Below are positions 20,893 to 33,828 of a stretch of DNA of 64,000 nt, piece after piece. Position 1 is the stretch's first letter. Each line of letters begins with the position of its first letter. Source of the DNA: Loxodes magnus (Eukaryota; Ciliophora; Karyorelictea; Loxodida; Loxodidae). The stretch covers positions 1-64,000 of the forward strand of contig CAMPDV010001498.1 in NCBI GenBank assembly GCA_946699065.1. The letters are read 5' to 3'. A model generated the notes under the pieces. It had not been told where the DNA came from. It searched no databases and was given only the letters and a program-made list of their open reading frames with translations. The translations under genes and the position numbers were made by a program.

Positions 20893-23840
20893 TCAGCTTG
20901 CTATAAATGTAATTAAGAAGGAGGGATAAGCTCTTCCATTTTCATACATAGCATATAATCCATTTCCGTCATTAACTGAATCATAACGCTTGTTTATTCC
21001 TTAAATTTTTTATTTTAAGGAGGATGCTTTATTTCTTACTATTAATGCTGCATGCTTTCTCCTATTATCACTTCACAATATAATAATTGCTATTCATTTT
21101 AACTTTTCACTTAAAAGAAATTTAATACATTTTATGCGCTTTCTTAAAAATAAATAGCTTGACCATAAACTTTTTTTTCTGCAATTTTAACATCAAATCC
21201 TATTTCACTTTTATAAATTGCTTATATTTTATTTTAGTCTAAGTTCAAATAGAAAAGCCTTTTGATGTTGGGCTGTTTATTATATACCTTAGTTAAATTA
21301 TCTACTTCGCTCGTAAATCTTTATCATATAATTTTATTTTGTATAGCAGTAATTTTATTTACTTTTATGTTTTAAGCAGTTTCATTTATTCTTTTAACTA
21401 TGGTTTAATATCATTCTGAATTTTGAGGTAAATCATAAGTATATATCTTTTCTTGAGTTGATTACCAATAATTTGGTATTTAAAAATTTATATAACTACT
21501 ATACTTCAATTATTCTTGATTAAAAGCTTCTATTTTTTCTAAGCTCTTTAATAATTCAGTTTTATTACCTTCTAAAAAAAATTTCCCTTTTTTGAAAATA
21601 AACAAAACTCCATGCTATTCAGCTGCTTCTATTATTTTTTCTGGATTCCTCAACTCAATCTATAGTTCTTATCGTAAATTCTATAAATTCTAGTTAAAAG
21701 CTTCTACATTATGAGTTACTCCTATTAATTCTAATACTTCAATAGAGTGTTCATTCATTGTTCGTATGATTTACTATATTGTGTTATTTTGGACATTTTT
21801 CAATGAATTTGATGTGAAATCGAGTTCATATTATACTTAGTTAATTGTTAGTATGCAAATGCTTTTTTTAACAGTTTAATAAGCTTAATCAATTTATAAA
21901 TTAGTAGTCTCATCAAAAGCTTTTCATTAAGAATTATCATTCTTTAGTCACTAAAAGACAGCTTTTGGAGCATTTCTTTAAATTTCTCTTTCTTAATTTG
22001 TTTTCAAGTTTTTCCATTTTTTCTTTTGGAAATCCATTTCAGAAGCTAAATCTTCGTTGTTTTCATTTTTTATTGTGATTTAGCATATTTTTTGGGAATT
22101 ATTTTAATATTCTTACTCAATCTAATTTTATGCTTAAGTTGTAAATGATATCCAAGCATTATTATCATCTTTTCATTACCATTCTAAATTTTAGTTTGGC
22201 TGTTGTTAGAATTAAAGTCCTTTTTACTCCCTTCTAATATCTCTCAGAAACTATGTTGATGTATTTTTTTATTTATTATTAATGAAATCTAATTCAAATG
22301 CTATTGGGCCGTTAGTTTTTTTGGAAATTAAGGATAGTTAAAATATTTGATTCTTATTTTGATTAAATGCATCTTCTACTTTTTACTATTCTGACTGAGG
22401 ATATGGAATTCATTGGCCTGAATCTTCTTTCCACTATCACTCATAAATTTCTTTAACATTATTTTATTGAACTAAGTTTGTGCTTTATTAAGGTTGATTC
22501 TTCTATTAAAATTTACATATAACATTAAATTTTTCCGTTAAAGTCTTCAAAAGCATTTAGCCTTCGTTACTTTTCAAAAAATTAGACTCAGAAACTGATT
22601 TTATGTGATAATGAATAGCTTTTAAAGAAAGCTGCTCGGAATTCTAAATTTATGACTTAAAGTTATCAAAAGTAGATTTTTTGAATACTTACATTTTGAT
22701 AGTAACTTAATTAGAATCTTCTGTAGTACTGCAAAAAAACACGTTCTAATCTTGCACTAAGCTTTAATATTGCTTCGTCAATTTTATGATATCAAATTGT
22801 TATTTTGATATTTCAGTTTAAAATTCCTAAACTACTTCATATTATTCTTATAACTTTTTCTTTGCACTTTCCAACGTTTAAGGCATTCCTTCAATTGAGA
22901 ACTCAGCGGATTATATTTTGAAGGTGCACCCTGGAAAATCCTTTATTAGTTCCTTATATTTTTTATCTTTCTTTTAATTCAAATAAGTTGACTCTATTTA
23001 TTGCAAAGATTAATTGCTTAAAATCATTTTCTCTTCTTTTAACTTTCTAATTATTTTTTCAAAAGCTTTAGTAAATTCATCTATTTGATTTTAAATTCCC
23101 CTCAAAATAATTTCTTTCTTGTTTAACTTAACTTCTAAGTTTTCATTGATATCTTCTCTAATTGAGAGCCAATATTTTAAAATTGGATATCTTATTTCTT
23201 GAAAACTTATAGACTTCTCAGTTTCGATTGGTTCTTGGATGAATCTATTTTTCATCGCTTCAATTAAGTTTTAAAAATTGGATGGTTAAAATTCAGGGCT
23301 ATAGTTATGATTATCTGATTTTAAACTCCTTTAATGTTATAAGTTCTAATTTTCATTTTAAGGATTTGATCCAATAAAACTTTATGGTGAAGAGTTTTAT
23401 GGTAAAGGTTTTTAAATCTAAGGATTCTACGCTGATAAGCTATTTTATCCTGTTTGATTGAATTCTCTCAATTTATTATGAGCGATTTTTAATTTACTCA
23501 TATCAATAGGCTTATATTGGACGTTATTATCAACGAACTTTTGTTCAATTTAGTTAAGTTCAGTCATTTTAAAAGAAGCTTCGCAAGGAAATATTTATTT
23601 AATCTCCTTTAATAAATGTTCTAGTTTGAAGTTTTTTATTTATTACTCTCATTTCTATAGTAATTTGCTTTTGGCTTGTATCAATTACAGTTGCTCGGCT
23701 TTATTTAATTCAAAAGCCTCACCAATTTCTTTAATTTCATTTATATTAAAGTTGCAAAGCTAGCCTTCCGTAACCTCTGCAAATTAAAGTTGATCTCTTA
23801 GATTATCAAGACCGTATTCAGAAATTCAGTCTTAATTCAT
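20893..23840 (-). CDS. SAM-like / KH-like / triple WWE / degenerate PARP protein, one frameshift near the end
   Basis: Starts M-N-Q-D-W-I-S-E-Y-G-L-D-N-L-R. A SAM-like module covers about residues 4-60, with KH-like repeats to about 450 (P-G-C-T-F-K-I). WWE domains begin near 468 (Y-E-W-Q-W-K), 554 (E-W-Q-W-K-D-D) and 628 (F-Q-W-L-K-N-D); each uses TGA for at least one core Trp, and WWE2 uses TGG for another. The PARP domain begins near 859 with R-L-F-Y-L-N, so the catalytic His is Tyr. It retains Y-G-Q-A-I-Y-F and ends A-Y-P-S-F-L-I-T-F-I-A-S before tandem TGA TGA (20890-20895). A run of six T at 21006-21011 is one base short of keeping the frame: one added base would restore the conserved R-Y-D-S-V segment. 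This is either a real frameshift affecting the last 40 or so residues or a homopolymer sequencing error. Confidence 0.85.
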
Positions 23841-24712
23841 AATAAAGCTAAAATAAATAAAGGCTTTTAACTAAATTATAATGTAATTTATCGTTTAAAA
23901 GTAAAAAACTCTAAAATTACACTGAAAAGATTAATTATAAGAAAAGGCCAAAACAAGTGTAAAAGAAATTATTATAAGCATGTCTAAAAGAAAATTATTA
24001 TCAAGTAAATGCACAAGAATATTTCAAGCTTAGCTAACTTATATCATAATCAATATTCATGTTTATTTAACTATTCAAACCTTTTGAGCGTAATTTATGA
24101 CTAGAAAATAAATCCTTATAAAAAGGATAATCTAACTGTTTAATTATTTAAAAGGTAAAAGCTGATATGATATGATATGATATGATGAAAGAACTAATTT
24201 ATAGGTGACTCTAAGTCCTTACTCTTTAAATTAATTTGCTTTTCTTCTGTTTATTAGAAAATAAAAAAATACTTATGATTCAGATTTTTTATATCTATTT
24301 ATTAAGGTTTTTGAAAAAAAGAAAAGTGAAAAAAAAACCTTTTATCTCTTCTGCTTAAAATAGAATTTTATAGAAATGAAATAGATATAGAAAAGGGAAT
24401 AGATGCTAGCGAATAAAATAATAATTTTATTTCTATTTTTTTCATTTTCCATGTATTTAATATATTCAACTTGTATTCATTTCATTACCATCATATTCGT
24501 TTATATTTACTTAGATAACTTTATTTGAACCTTTATTAAAGTTAAGAATTAAGTTAACTCTTCTTTGATATTCGTAAAATTTAATCTATCTTCCTGTATC
24601 TAGGCCAATAGCTTTAATGAGCATAATATATCCTATAATTTTTAGAAATTATAATAGCGATTTTTTCTTCAGTTAAAAGAAAATTTTTTGATGTAATAAA
24701 AATTATATTAAT
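23841..24712. other. Intergenic interval with a short tandem repeat
   Basis: AT-rich spacer holding four copies of the pentamer TATGA at 24166-24185. No gene supported. Confidence 0.45.
24166..24185. repeat. TATGA pentanucleotide microsatellite
   Basis: Four perfect TATGA units in tandem, followed by a partial unit (TGATG). Probably a simple slippage repeat. Confidence 0.85.
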
Positions 24713-26463
24713 ATGTTTAAAAGAGAATAAGAACAAATTCGCAACTGCTAAACTTTCCAAATTTCAGTGTATTATAATTCTAAATCAATAGTCATGCTAT
24801 TTTAAAAGATACTTAAAAATTGCATAAACAGATAGATAAAAGAATTATTAGATTTATTTGTAGAGTTAATTTAAAGTTTTACAAAAAGAGTGGAAACTAA
24901 TTCTGCTATGGAAGCTGCAAAACTTTTTAAATATCTATTAATAAGTAGATACCTAATAGTTTGCAAGAGAAAGAAAAAAAAATTTCTTTCGAGAGAGTCA
25001 AAAAATAAAATAAATCAAGCTTTTTAAAAAGAATAAAATATTTGTTTAGATATTCCGAAAATCTAACTAAAAAGATAGAAAACTAATCTAGAAATTTTAA
25101 AATAAATAAATAAAATGAATTAAAGTATTTGATGATTTAATGAATCTTAGTGAATAGCTAGTTCTGTCATTTATATAAAAGATATGATGAAGTAATAAAA
25201 AGGAATAAGTTTCTGAAATCAGAAAATGAATTTAGATTATTTATTTAGATAAACTTACAAATTAGTTGGAATCTGAATGAATAAGAACTAGTAAAACTAA
25301 GAATAAATCAGAAGAGTTAAAATGAAATATTAACTCTAAAAGTTAGAATTAATCCTTAATTGATTAAATGAAAACAATTTAGAAAAAGATTAAATTTTAT
25401 AATGGTAAACTACTTCTTTGACTTCTTCATGAATAAAATATTTTATATTTTAATTGTTTTATATAAGTTAAAGGAAATAAAACATTAACCAAAGAAAAAA
25501 AAATTTCAAATAAAAAAGGAGATTTTTATTCATAGTCATAATGATTTAGCTATATTAGATTGTTAAAAAACGTATAAAAATTAAATAGAAACGTAGTGAT
25601 AAGAAGAGCTGTAAAGGATTAAAGTAAAAATACTAAGGAAATTAAGAAGTATGCCTAATTATAAAAAATAAAAGAACAATTTTTTTTTAATAAAACTTAA
25701 AATATTTAAAACTATTAAAAATAATTGAAAATAATTGAAAATAATTGAAAATAATTGAAAATAATTGAAAATAATTGAAAATAATTGAAAATAATAGAAG
25801 AAATAGTTAAAAAAAACTAGCAGATAGAAAAAAAATTGTAAAAAAATAAAAAACAAGCAAAAAAAGTGAAAACATAAAAATAAAAATAAAAGAAAAAAAA
25901 TGACAAAAGAAAAAGCTATTTTAAAATAAATAAAAATATCAAAGTTTGAAAAGCTAAAGAAAGAATCTAAAGAAAAAATAAAATAAAAATCTAACGCAAG
26001 CAAAAGGCAGATAAAATGATAAAATAAATAAAAATAATTTAAAAAGCTCTGTCAGATGCTAAAAAAGAAACGTTTAAAATTTTATAAAAGTAAAAAGCAA
26101 TGAACAAATCTTAAAGCTCAGTTTTTCAAAAAAATATTTTGAAAAAAGTTTTATTTAAATAATAAAATAATTTTTAAAATGAAAAAATTGATAAAAAAAT
26201 CAATAAAATTTAAAAAATAAAACAATTTAAAAAATTGAAAAATTATACTAAAAAAAATAAAATAAAAAGAAAAAAAAAGAATAAAAGAATAAATGAATAA
26301 AAGACAAAAACAATATTTTTCGATTTATACGAAAAATAAAAAAAACTAAAAACAAAACAAAACGAAAAAGCTAAAAAAAATCATGTAAATAACATTTTAT
26401 GATGCTTAACTTTGGAGTTAAAATGGATCCGGTGCTTTTGGCAAAGTATGGTCGATCACATAT
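24713..26463 (+). CDS. Lys/Gln-rich coiled-coil ORF ending in a protein-kinase glycine loop (probable remnant)
   Basis: ATG at 24713 opens a frame with several TGA/Trp codons (S-I-W-W-F-N-E-S-Q-W). Near an A-tract at 25495-25503 the good frame shifts by one base. The continuing frame is Lys/Gln/Asn-rich and includes a ten-residue repeat N-N-W-K-Q-L-K-I-I-E generated by a 10-bp DNA repeat. It then reads G-S-G-A-F-G-K-V-W-S-I at 26428-26460, the ATP-binding glycine loop of a protein kinase (G-x-G-x-F-G-x-V). After that the sequence turns into AT-rich DNA with no catalytic loop (H-R-D) or D-F-G motif found. It is best read as a truncated kinase gene, or as the 5' exon of one whose remainder is lost or separated by a long intron. 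The 3' end given is where similarity stops, not a stop codon. Confidence 0.35.
25721..25790. repeat. 10-bp tandem repeat, seven perfect units
   Basis: The unit ATAATTGAAA repeats seven times without change, with a degenerate eighth unit at 25791. Ten bases is not a multiple of three, so all three frames are used in turn and the translated repeat is ten residues long. Confidence 0.95.
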
Positions 26464-27879
26464 ATAATTATCTTCACTTTTATTTAAATCAAATTTTTAC
26501 TTTTTGTTCTAAAAAGACTTTATCATATCTTATAACCATTTTTTGCATGTATCTTTAAAAAAAAATTAAAAGTGACCAATACGTGGGCTTCAAAAGTGGG
26601 TATATAATAAGTTTATCAAAAAATCAATTTATAAATATTTGATATTTTCATTTTGAATAGATAGTATAAATTAAAAATAACTTTCTTTTGACATATAAAT
26701 TATTGTAGAAGGAAAAAATTATAAAAATGCTTAATTTTAATGAAACAACGTTAATTTGAAAAATAAAATTAAACTATTTTGGGTTGATTTTAACTTATTT
26801 AGGTAATAAAAGAAAAAAATAGAGAACATAGAAAGAAAAGATCGATGCTTTTCATATTTTGAGTACTCGAAGGTTACAACATGTTTAAAATATCAAATCA
26901 AATTTTAAACATAAAAGTATGAATTTATTTAATAAAAATTTGAAAAATAAAGATTTTGCTTTATTTAATATAAGAAGAGGAAACATTGATTTTTTTTTGA
27001 TAAAATAGTTAAGTGAGTCTTTAATCCTATTATAAATTGGATAAAATAAGCAAACTAAAAATTTTATCGTTCTTTTAAATAAAAATCTATAAAAAATACT
27101 TAAATTTTGCTACGAAAGATATTAAAAATCCTTTATAGTTAAAAATGAGAGGTTTCATATCTAAGTCCAATGCAAATAGGTTGCAAATTTGATATAAACC
27201 ATCATAAAAAATAGTAAAAATGAAGAAAAAAGAATTTCATTTAATTTTTCCAAATGTCGTAAGAAAAAAACAATGAATTGCCAAAAATACTGTAAGCATC
27301 ATACTAGAAAAGTTATAGACATATGAATTCCAAAAAAATAAAAAAGTAAGAGATGCAATCTTTTCTAGATAATTAAAATCTTTATATAAGGTTTACCTGA
27401 ATTATCTTTTAAATTAATAAAACACCAAAATAGTTTTGTAAATGAATGAAGAGTCGCATGTAAATAAAAATAATTATTTGCATTAACTTCTTCTATAATA
27501 AGATTTATAAATAATACTTAGTAATAAAATAAAAAAAAGAAACTTAAAATAGCAATAATTTATTAATCCAACAAGATAATTTTTAAAATTCATTTGAGTA
27601 TCTTATTTTTTTGAATATAAGTTTTATAATTTCCTTATTCGCATAAAAACTATTTATCTTTAAAGAGTGACTAGATAAAGATTAATTAATATATTTAATA
27701 ATTTAAATTAATTATTATTTTACTTAAAATAGATATAAAACTCAAATATCTAATATGAAAGATATTGGTGCTAAGTAAATTTCTTATATTTATATTTTTA
27801 ATTTTATTTTTATTAATAAATTTAAGTAGCTATATCATTTAATTATTTTTGTAAATTGTAAAAAAAGTATATAAATTTC
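26464..27879. other. AT-rich interval without a supported gene
   Basis: Lies between the kinase-loop remnant and the 3' end of the WWE-PARP gene. I searched by eye for the rest of a kinase domain on both strands and found none. Confidence 0.45.
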
Positions 27880-30875
27880 TCAAGGTAAGTCATACGTAAT
27901 TAGAAAAGATGGATAGGCTCTTTCGTTTTCGTATACAATATACATTTAGGTTGTATTTGTTATAGAATCGTATCGCTTTTCAAAATTAGTGAAACTTTAA
28001 TTAATAGGAGGATATTCATACTTCTTAGTACTTGGAGCTACGAAAACTTCACCTACTATTACATCACATAAAAACATCTACCATTGTTTTGTTTTACCAA
28101 CGACTTAATGAGCATAACCATTATTAGAATATTCAGCTTTAATAGCAAAATAATTTCCTTTTCCAAATATACATTATTCCAATGTATATTTATTATCTAT
28201 TCCTATTTCTCCCTTACATATTACATCTGGAGGTGTATTTTTAGTTCCATGAAATAGTTATTCTACTTTAGGATCCTTTCCATAAATACTTTTTAGAGTT
28301 TGTAACTCATTTCAATATCTTTAGTATAAAAATCTATTTTATAAGACTGAAATTCTTACTACTTTACCTTGAGGAACTGTTGAATTAAATTTAGTCTAAA
28401 TTTTTTTGAATATCTCAGAATTTTAATCAAGATCATATTCATCATAAGGCAATTATGATTACTTCCAATTCTCAGGAAACTTTACTTCTAGTTATGCTAT
28501 TCTATTTTGAATATTCCAATTATTAATTTAAATTTTTTCTATTGCTTTTTGTACTTCAGATGAATATCCCTATAAAATTTATTTTCTTTATAAATTAGAA
28601 GTACATCATGCTGCTAAGCAATTTAATATGCTTTTCCATAATTAATAATAGAAACTTATAGACGATCTTATATATTAAGAATTTATTATTCGCATAACTC
28701 TACATCTTTTGTGCATCCTCTTAAAGTTAGTAAAATAATTGGTTTTAAATTCATAGTTTTGAATATATCTTTTAGTTCATTAGTTTATGTGTTTTTCATA
28801 GCATTAAGAGCGAAATCTATTTCATAATTTACTTAATTTAACGTAATTTATATCTTATTTTATTATTAAAAAGCTGAGTCTATTTTTTAATTTGTTTGTT
28901 AATCAAAAGATTTAATATCAAATGCTTCAATTCAGAACCACTAATTCACTACAGATAGAATATTAGGATCTTAAATAATAATTCTTTGAATATCTCTCTC
29001 ATAATTTGTGATAGTATTTCTTTAAACATTCTTAACAAAGTCAAATTCATAATTAACCTACTCATTTTTTTTATTAAATAAGATAGTTTAAAACTTAATA
29101 AAGCGATTACTTTAGAATGCTTTCTCTAATATAGGCTAAACTTCAGATTCATATGTTTTTCATATATTTCCTTTTTTTCATTACCACTCATAAGGATATA
29201 AAGGTTTCTATGAAGTTTAAGTAATATTTTTAATTCTTCTAATATCTCTCTTATAACCTGAAGTTGAATTTATTAATTTATTTTTAATAAAATCTATTTT
29301 ATACGTAGATGGTGCTTATGATTAATTAACTTAAATTTAGTAAATTTTATTAGGATTTTTTACATAATAATGTTCAATTTACTATTAAACTTAATAATGA
29401 TAATCAATCCACTTGTTATTATCATCTTTCCATTACCAAATAAAAGAAACTTTTTCATTTAATTTTGGTTAAATATTATTTTTGTTAAGACCTTACTATG
29501 ATTAAGCAATTTTTGCCTCTGGTTTATTAATTTTTTCAACAAAAAGAGGAATATTATACTCCTATTTCAACTTTTGTAGCTCTTATAATCCCTCTTCGCT
29601 ACATAAATATTTGGCTTCTGACTTAGAATAAATTTCTATTTATTTATTTATGAAAACGATTTGCTTTGCTAAAATTGTAAGTTGCTCTTAAATATATTGA
29701 TATGCTTTAGTACTATATGCTTCAAGTTTAATTGTGCTCTAAGGTATAGCTTCATCAAATTCGTAGCTTACAATATTCTAATTTGAAAGTAAACCTAAAA
29801 ATTGCTTATTAAACCTTTGATTATTATTTAATTAATCTAACTTTTCTTTATCTATCAAAATTTCATAAATTTTAGCTACTTCATAATCATTTTATATCTT
29901 TTGCAATGCTTACTCCAAATTCTCAGCTTTGCCTTCTATTAACAGGGACTTACTCAATATCTTGAAAGTGCAGAAGGAAAAATCATTTCTTAATTTTTTA
30001 TAATTGTTTGAACATTCGTTTTTACTAAGATATTTTTATTCAATTTACTATAATGAATTTTAGCTTAAGTTAATTTCCTTTTTTACAAGTTTCTTTTAAA
30101 ATTTATTACACTATTTTTCAAACTTATCAACTAATTTATTTTCTCCCTAAATATTTATTCTATTTATTTCTATTTCTATTTTTAAACTTGCCAAAAATCT
30201 AGATTTTTTCTTTTTGAGTCAACACTTAAAAATAGGATATTTATAGTTTTCAAATTCGTAAGTTTTCTATTTTATATTTTCTTGATTATTCAGTTAACTA
30301 AAATAAGTAGAAACTATTAATAAAGATTATTCATTTTATTCTTATTAGACTCTTATATCTTCTTGACAGACAGAGGGACTTTATTACTCAGGTATCTATT
30401 CTAAATTTTAATTTTCCTGATATCTTTAACTTTCTTTTTGTGTATTTTGTGCATTTAATCCAATTTATTAATCTTCCACTTTTGTTTATTTAGTTTCTCT
30501 CAATTTGCTATGAGCAAATTTTAATTTATTTTAATCAATAGGCTTCAGCTTGACATTGTTTTCTTGAAGCTTTTATAAGATATAAGAAAATTCTGTTTCT
30601 GCAAAAGATGCTTAATTAGGAAATATCTCTTTAATTTCCTTCAATAAATGCTCAAGTTTAAATTCCTTTATCTTATTCTCTCATAATATTTATTCCACTT
30701 TAAGCTTAGCTTGAGTCAATTGCTGCTTTTCATTTTTATTTAGATCTAAAAGCTCAATTATTTCATTTATTTCCTTTAAGCTAAAGTCTGCCAATTGTTC
30801 CTATGTAATTTCACAATCTTCGATTTTCTATCTGAGATTATTAAGACCATATTAAGAAATTCAGTCTTAATTCAT
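27880..30875 (-). CDS. SAM-like / KH-like / triple WWE / PARP protein with conserved catalytic motifs (about 986 aa)
   Basis: The only full-length paralog that looks enzymatically competent. It starts M-N-Q-D-W-I-S-Q-Y-G-L-N-N-L-R. KH-like repeats lead to WWE domains near residues 477 (I-W-Q-W-K-D-D), 562 (Y-E-W-Q-W-K-K-G-N) and 644. The PARP domain begins near 850 and contains L-F-H-G-T (catalytic His), G-K-G-N-Y-F-A (Tyr) and Y-I-V-Y-E-N-E-R-A-Y-P. The residue matching the catalytic Glu of polymer-forming PARPs is Met, an H-Y-phi pattern typical of mono-ADP-ribosyltransferases such as PARP14. It ends L-I-T-Y-D-L-P, TGA 27880-27882. The ORF is continuous except near 28570-28604, where a 35-base GT...AG stretch, if removed, gives 987 codons in frame; an ancestral one-base loss is the alternative. 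The truncated copies at 11347 and 57304 share this feature. Confidence 0.88.
28570..28604 (-). other. Candidate 35-base intron
   Basis: On the minus strand it reads GTACTT...TTTATAG. Removing it joins H-D to G-Y-S-S in frame and makes the whole gene 2961 bases, a multiple of three. Paralogs, however, have coding sequence similar to the supposed intron (L-x-I-Y/F-K-x-x-K-F), so a one-base deletion is also plausible. Confidence 0.35.
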
Positions 30876-31204
30876 TATAAAAAATTAGTTGAGAGGGTTA
30901 TAAAGTAAAATTACAGTGTAACTACACATTCTAAAGTAACTAAATGGAAATTTATAAAGAAAAGCTAAATTCCTTTGTAAATTAAGCTAATGCTTTATAA
31001 GATAAATTATTTATATTGTAAATATTTATGCTTATCTCATTATTTTGAAGTTAATGCTTTGTAAAATTCAATACCATTTATAAAATAAGAAAGTCGCTTT
31101 AGTTTATATTTCTAGATGAATCAAAGAAAAATATTAGCCTTTAAAATTGAAGGACATTGTTAAGCAAGATTAGCTTGTACATGAATTAAATTAAATTATA
31201 ATGT
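30876..31204. other. Short intergenic interval
   Basis: Upstream flank of the WWE-PARP gene at 27880-30875. AT-rich, nothing recognised. Confidence 0.5.
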
Positions 31205-32907
31205 TCACTTTTCAGCTTAATTTAATAATTTTTTATGATATGACTCTCCTTCTGAAACTCTTTGGTCTTCATTATTGTTTTGATTTGACTTATTTTTTAA
31301 TTGTTTTGTTTCTCTTCTTCTTTAATCTTAGTTCATATTAAAAATAATAATTTGAAGTTTTCTTTATTCTCATATTACTAATGGATTTAGTTCTGACTCA
31401 ATCATTCTTAAAATAAAGTTATTTGTTAATATTGTTGTTTTATGGTAGACCATGTTTTTGATAATAAGATAAATATCTTCTAATATTTAATAATTCCTTT
31501 TTGCTTCCTAGTTTATTAATAGTTGATTATATTCAAGCATTTCTTTCAAGTTTTGTTCTATTTTTTATTAATTTCATTTTTATTTGATATTTATTCTTTC
31601 CTACTTTTCAGATTTATGCTTGTGCTTAGATTTTATAGTATTTCTTGAATCTGAAGACTATTTTCTTATATAATTTATCTGTAATATTAGCAATCAAAGA
31701 AGTGTTCAAATATTTCTTATTGCCTATAAATACATAATATTTACTCTTAATACTCTTAATCAATAGCTTATGCATGAATAAGAAACTTTTTCACAGCTTT
31801 ATTAAAGTTTAAATAATAACAGATTTAAAATATCTATATTCTAAATCACTTAGAAGCCTTAAAGTATTTAAAATAAAAATAGTCAGAAGAAAGTTTAACC
31901 ATCAAAGTTCTAATTCATATGAACAGGAAATTATAAAAGAACATTTTAAACTTCAATCCTTTAGTTACCTATTTATTCAATCAAATTTTGAGCAAACTTA
32001 ACATGAGCCAATCTAAAGTTGAAGAGATTTAATTGGCTAAAGACTTTATAAATATAGAATACAATTTTTTAAATAAAACCATTAATTAGTTTATGTCTAA
32101 TCATTCATCTCTATCATTAAATTAAAAGGTGATAGATCAATACAAGTGAAATTATTAGTCATAAATTATCCCAAAGTATTAACAATGTTTCAACACTTAT
32201 TCTAAGTCATTATATAGTCTAAATTATATAATTGTAAGTTATTTAAAAAAATATATAAAAAAAGATATCCCAAAAGATAAAAAATTTGATGAAAATCTCT
32301 TTAAGTAATAAAAAGAATTTACTCTAAAATTTAAAATATAAGGAACTATATTATTTTTATCTTGTTGAGTAAATCATTTAAAATTAAATAATAAATAATT
32401 ATATCTTTAATTGACTTGTATTTACTTATTGTTAATGTTCAAAAGTTACCTATCTTTGTTTTTAGCTTTATTTTACATGCCAATTATTATAAATTTATTT
32501 CTTTTAATTTCAAATTATTAGTCCAATTTTCACTTTATATAGTCATCATGAATCTCTCAATCCAATTTCTTATATTCCAAACTCCAAGAAACTTATTTCA
32601 ATTTCAAAAAATAAATATATTCTTGATTTTAAGAAAGACTAAGTACTTATAAACTAACTTTAGAAACTGAGATTATTATTATTTGATATAATCAAGGATT
32701 AAATGTAATCTGAAAGTATTAGAAAGATTTAGCATGGAAAATAGAGATTGTATCTATATAAGTAAATTTAAGTTGAATATTTAAATTATATTTACATACT
32801 CCCACATTACTATTAATTTAGTTAAAGTCTTTAAATCATAAAAGTAAATCAAATCCTATTAATTAGATTTTTACCCATTATATCTGCTATTATATTCAAA
32901 TACTCAT
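31205..32907 (-). CDS. Unrecognised gene, possibly LRR-like, with one frame break
   Basis: ATG at 32907 (M-S-I-W-I-Q-Q-Q-I) begins a long frame with many TGA/Trp codons and hydrophobic periodicity. From about 31735 a second frame is more convincing. It starts M-Y-L-Q-A-I-R-N-I-W with a hydrophobic stretch, then a charged, coiled-coil-like part, and ends at TGA 31205-31207; this piece alone is 177 codons. The two could be one gene joined by a small intron between about 31500 and 31740, or two genes. No domain is recognised, so function and exact structure are open. Confidence 0.32.
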
Positions 32908-33828
32908 AGGAAAATATGATAGCTTATGATTATAATTTTTAATTTAGGACATCTGAAAAATGAAATGAAATTAGATTTATTTTTTATGATGAAAATTGCT
33001 TAAAAAGGTAATTAAGAATTATCAATACAAGTAAAAAAGCAGTCTAAGATATTAATTGGATAAATGAGATATTATATGAAATAAAACTTTTTATTTACTT
33101 AATATGGAAATTTTAGCTTAGATGGAATTTATTTAAAAATAGGTAACTATAATTTAAACTTTCTGCGTATAATATGTCTCTGCTTTTGAGATATTATATG
33201 ACTTCTAAAATTAATTTTTATTGTAAATTATCCAATTTGAGTATCTTAATTACTTCTTTATAAATGTTTTTCTACACAAATGTTTTAATTAAGATTTTTA
33301 TCTTGTGCTATTAGGTGAGAAAATAAATCTAAGTTAAAATTAGTTTATAAGACCTACTGATTTATTTTATAGTTACCTTAAGAATTTTGAAAAGCATATA
33401 TTTCATAATTGTTTTTGTAGTTTCTGATAATTTGAAAAGTTTGTTTAATGAAATAATCTCTTCTAATTTATAAATAAATAAGAAATTTATCCAACTTATA
33501 ATACAAACCTCTTAATTTCTCTCAATTTATGAATTCTATTGTTATTAAATTATATCCACTAATATAAAATTGATTCAGTATCTATTTCTTCTATTTATGC
33601 AAATTAATTTCCTCTTTTTCTTACATTTATCTTGTGAAATGTGAAGGTAATCTAGAATAAGCTTAGCTCTTCTAAGTTTTTACTTTTAAAGTTTATTTAT
33701 TTACAAGAAAAAATAAAAAGAAGCACATAAATTAAAAGCATACCTCTTTAAAAATAAAAATAGGGTTAAAAAATAGTTGTTTATTGCTATAATCACAAAT
33801 TAAAAAAAATTGAGAGAGTAAAATTAAT
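32908..33828. other. AT-rich interval without a supported gene
   Basis: No GC island, repeat or family similarity seen. Confidence 0.45.

Noticed and set aside
25659..26003. Phe/Leu-rich 114-residue minus-strand ORF
   Set aside because: It is produced by the antisense of the A-rich region and 10-bp repeat; composition only, no domain.
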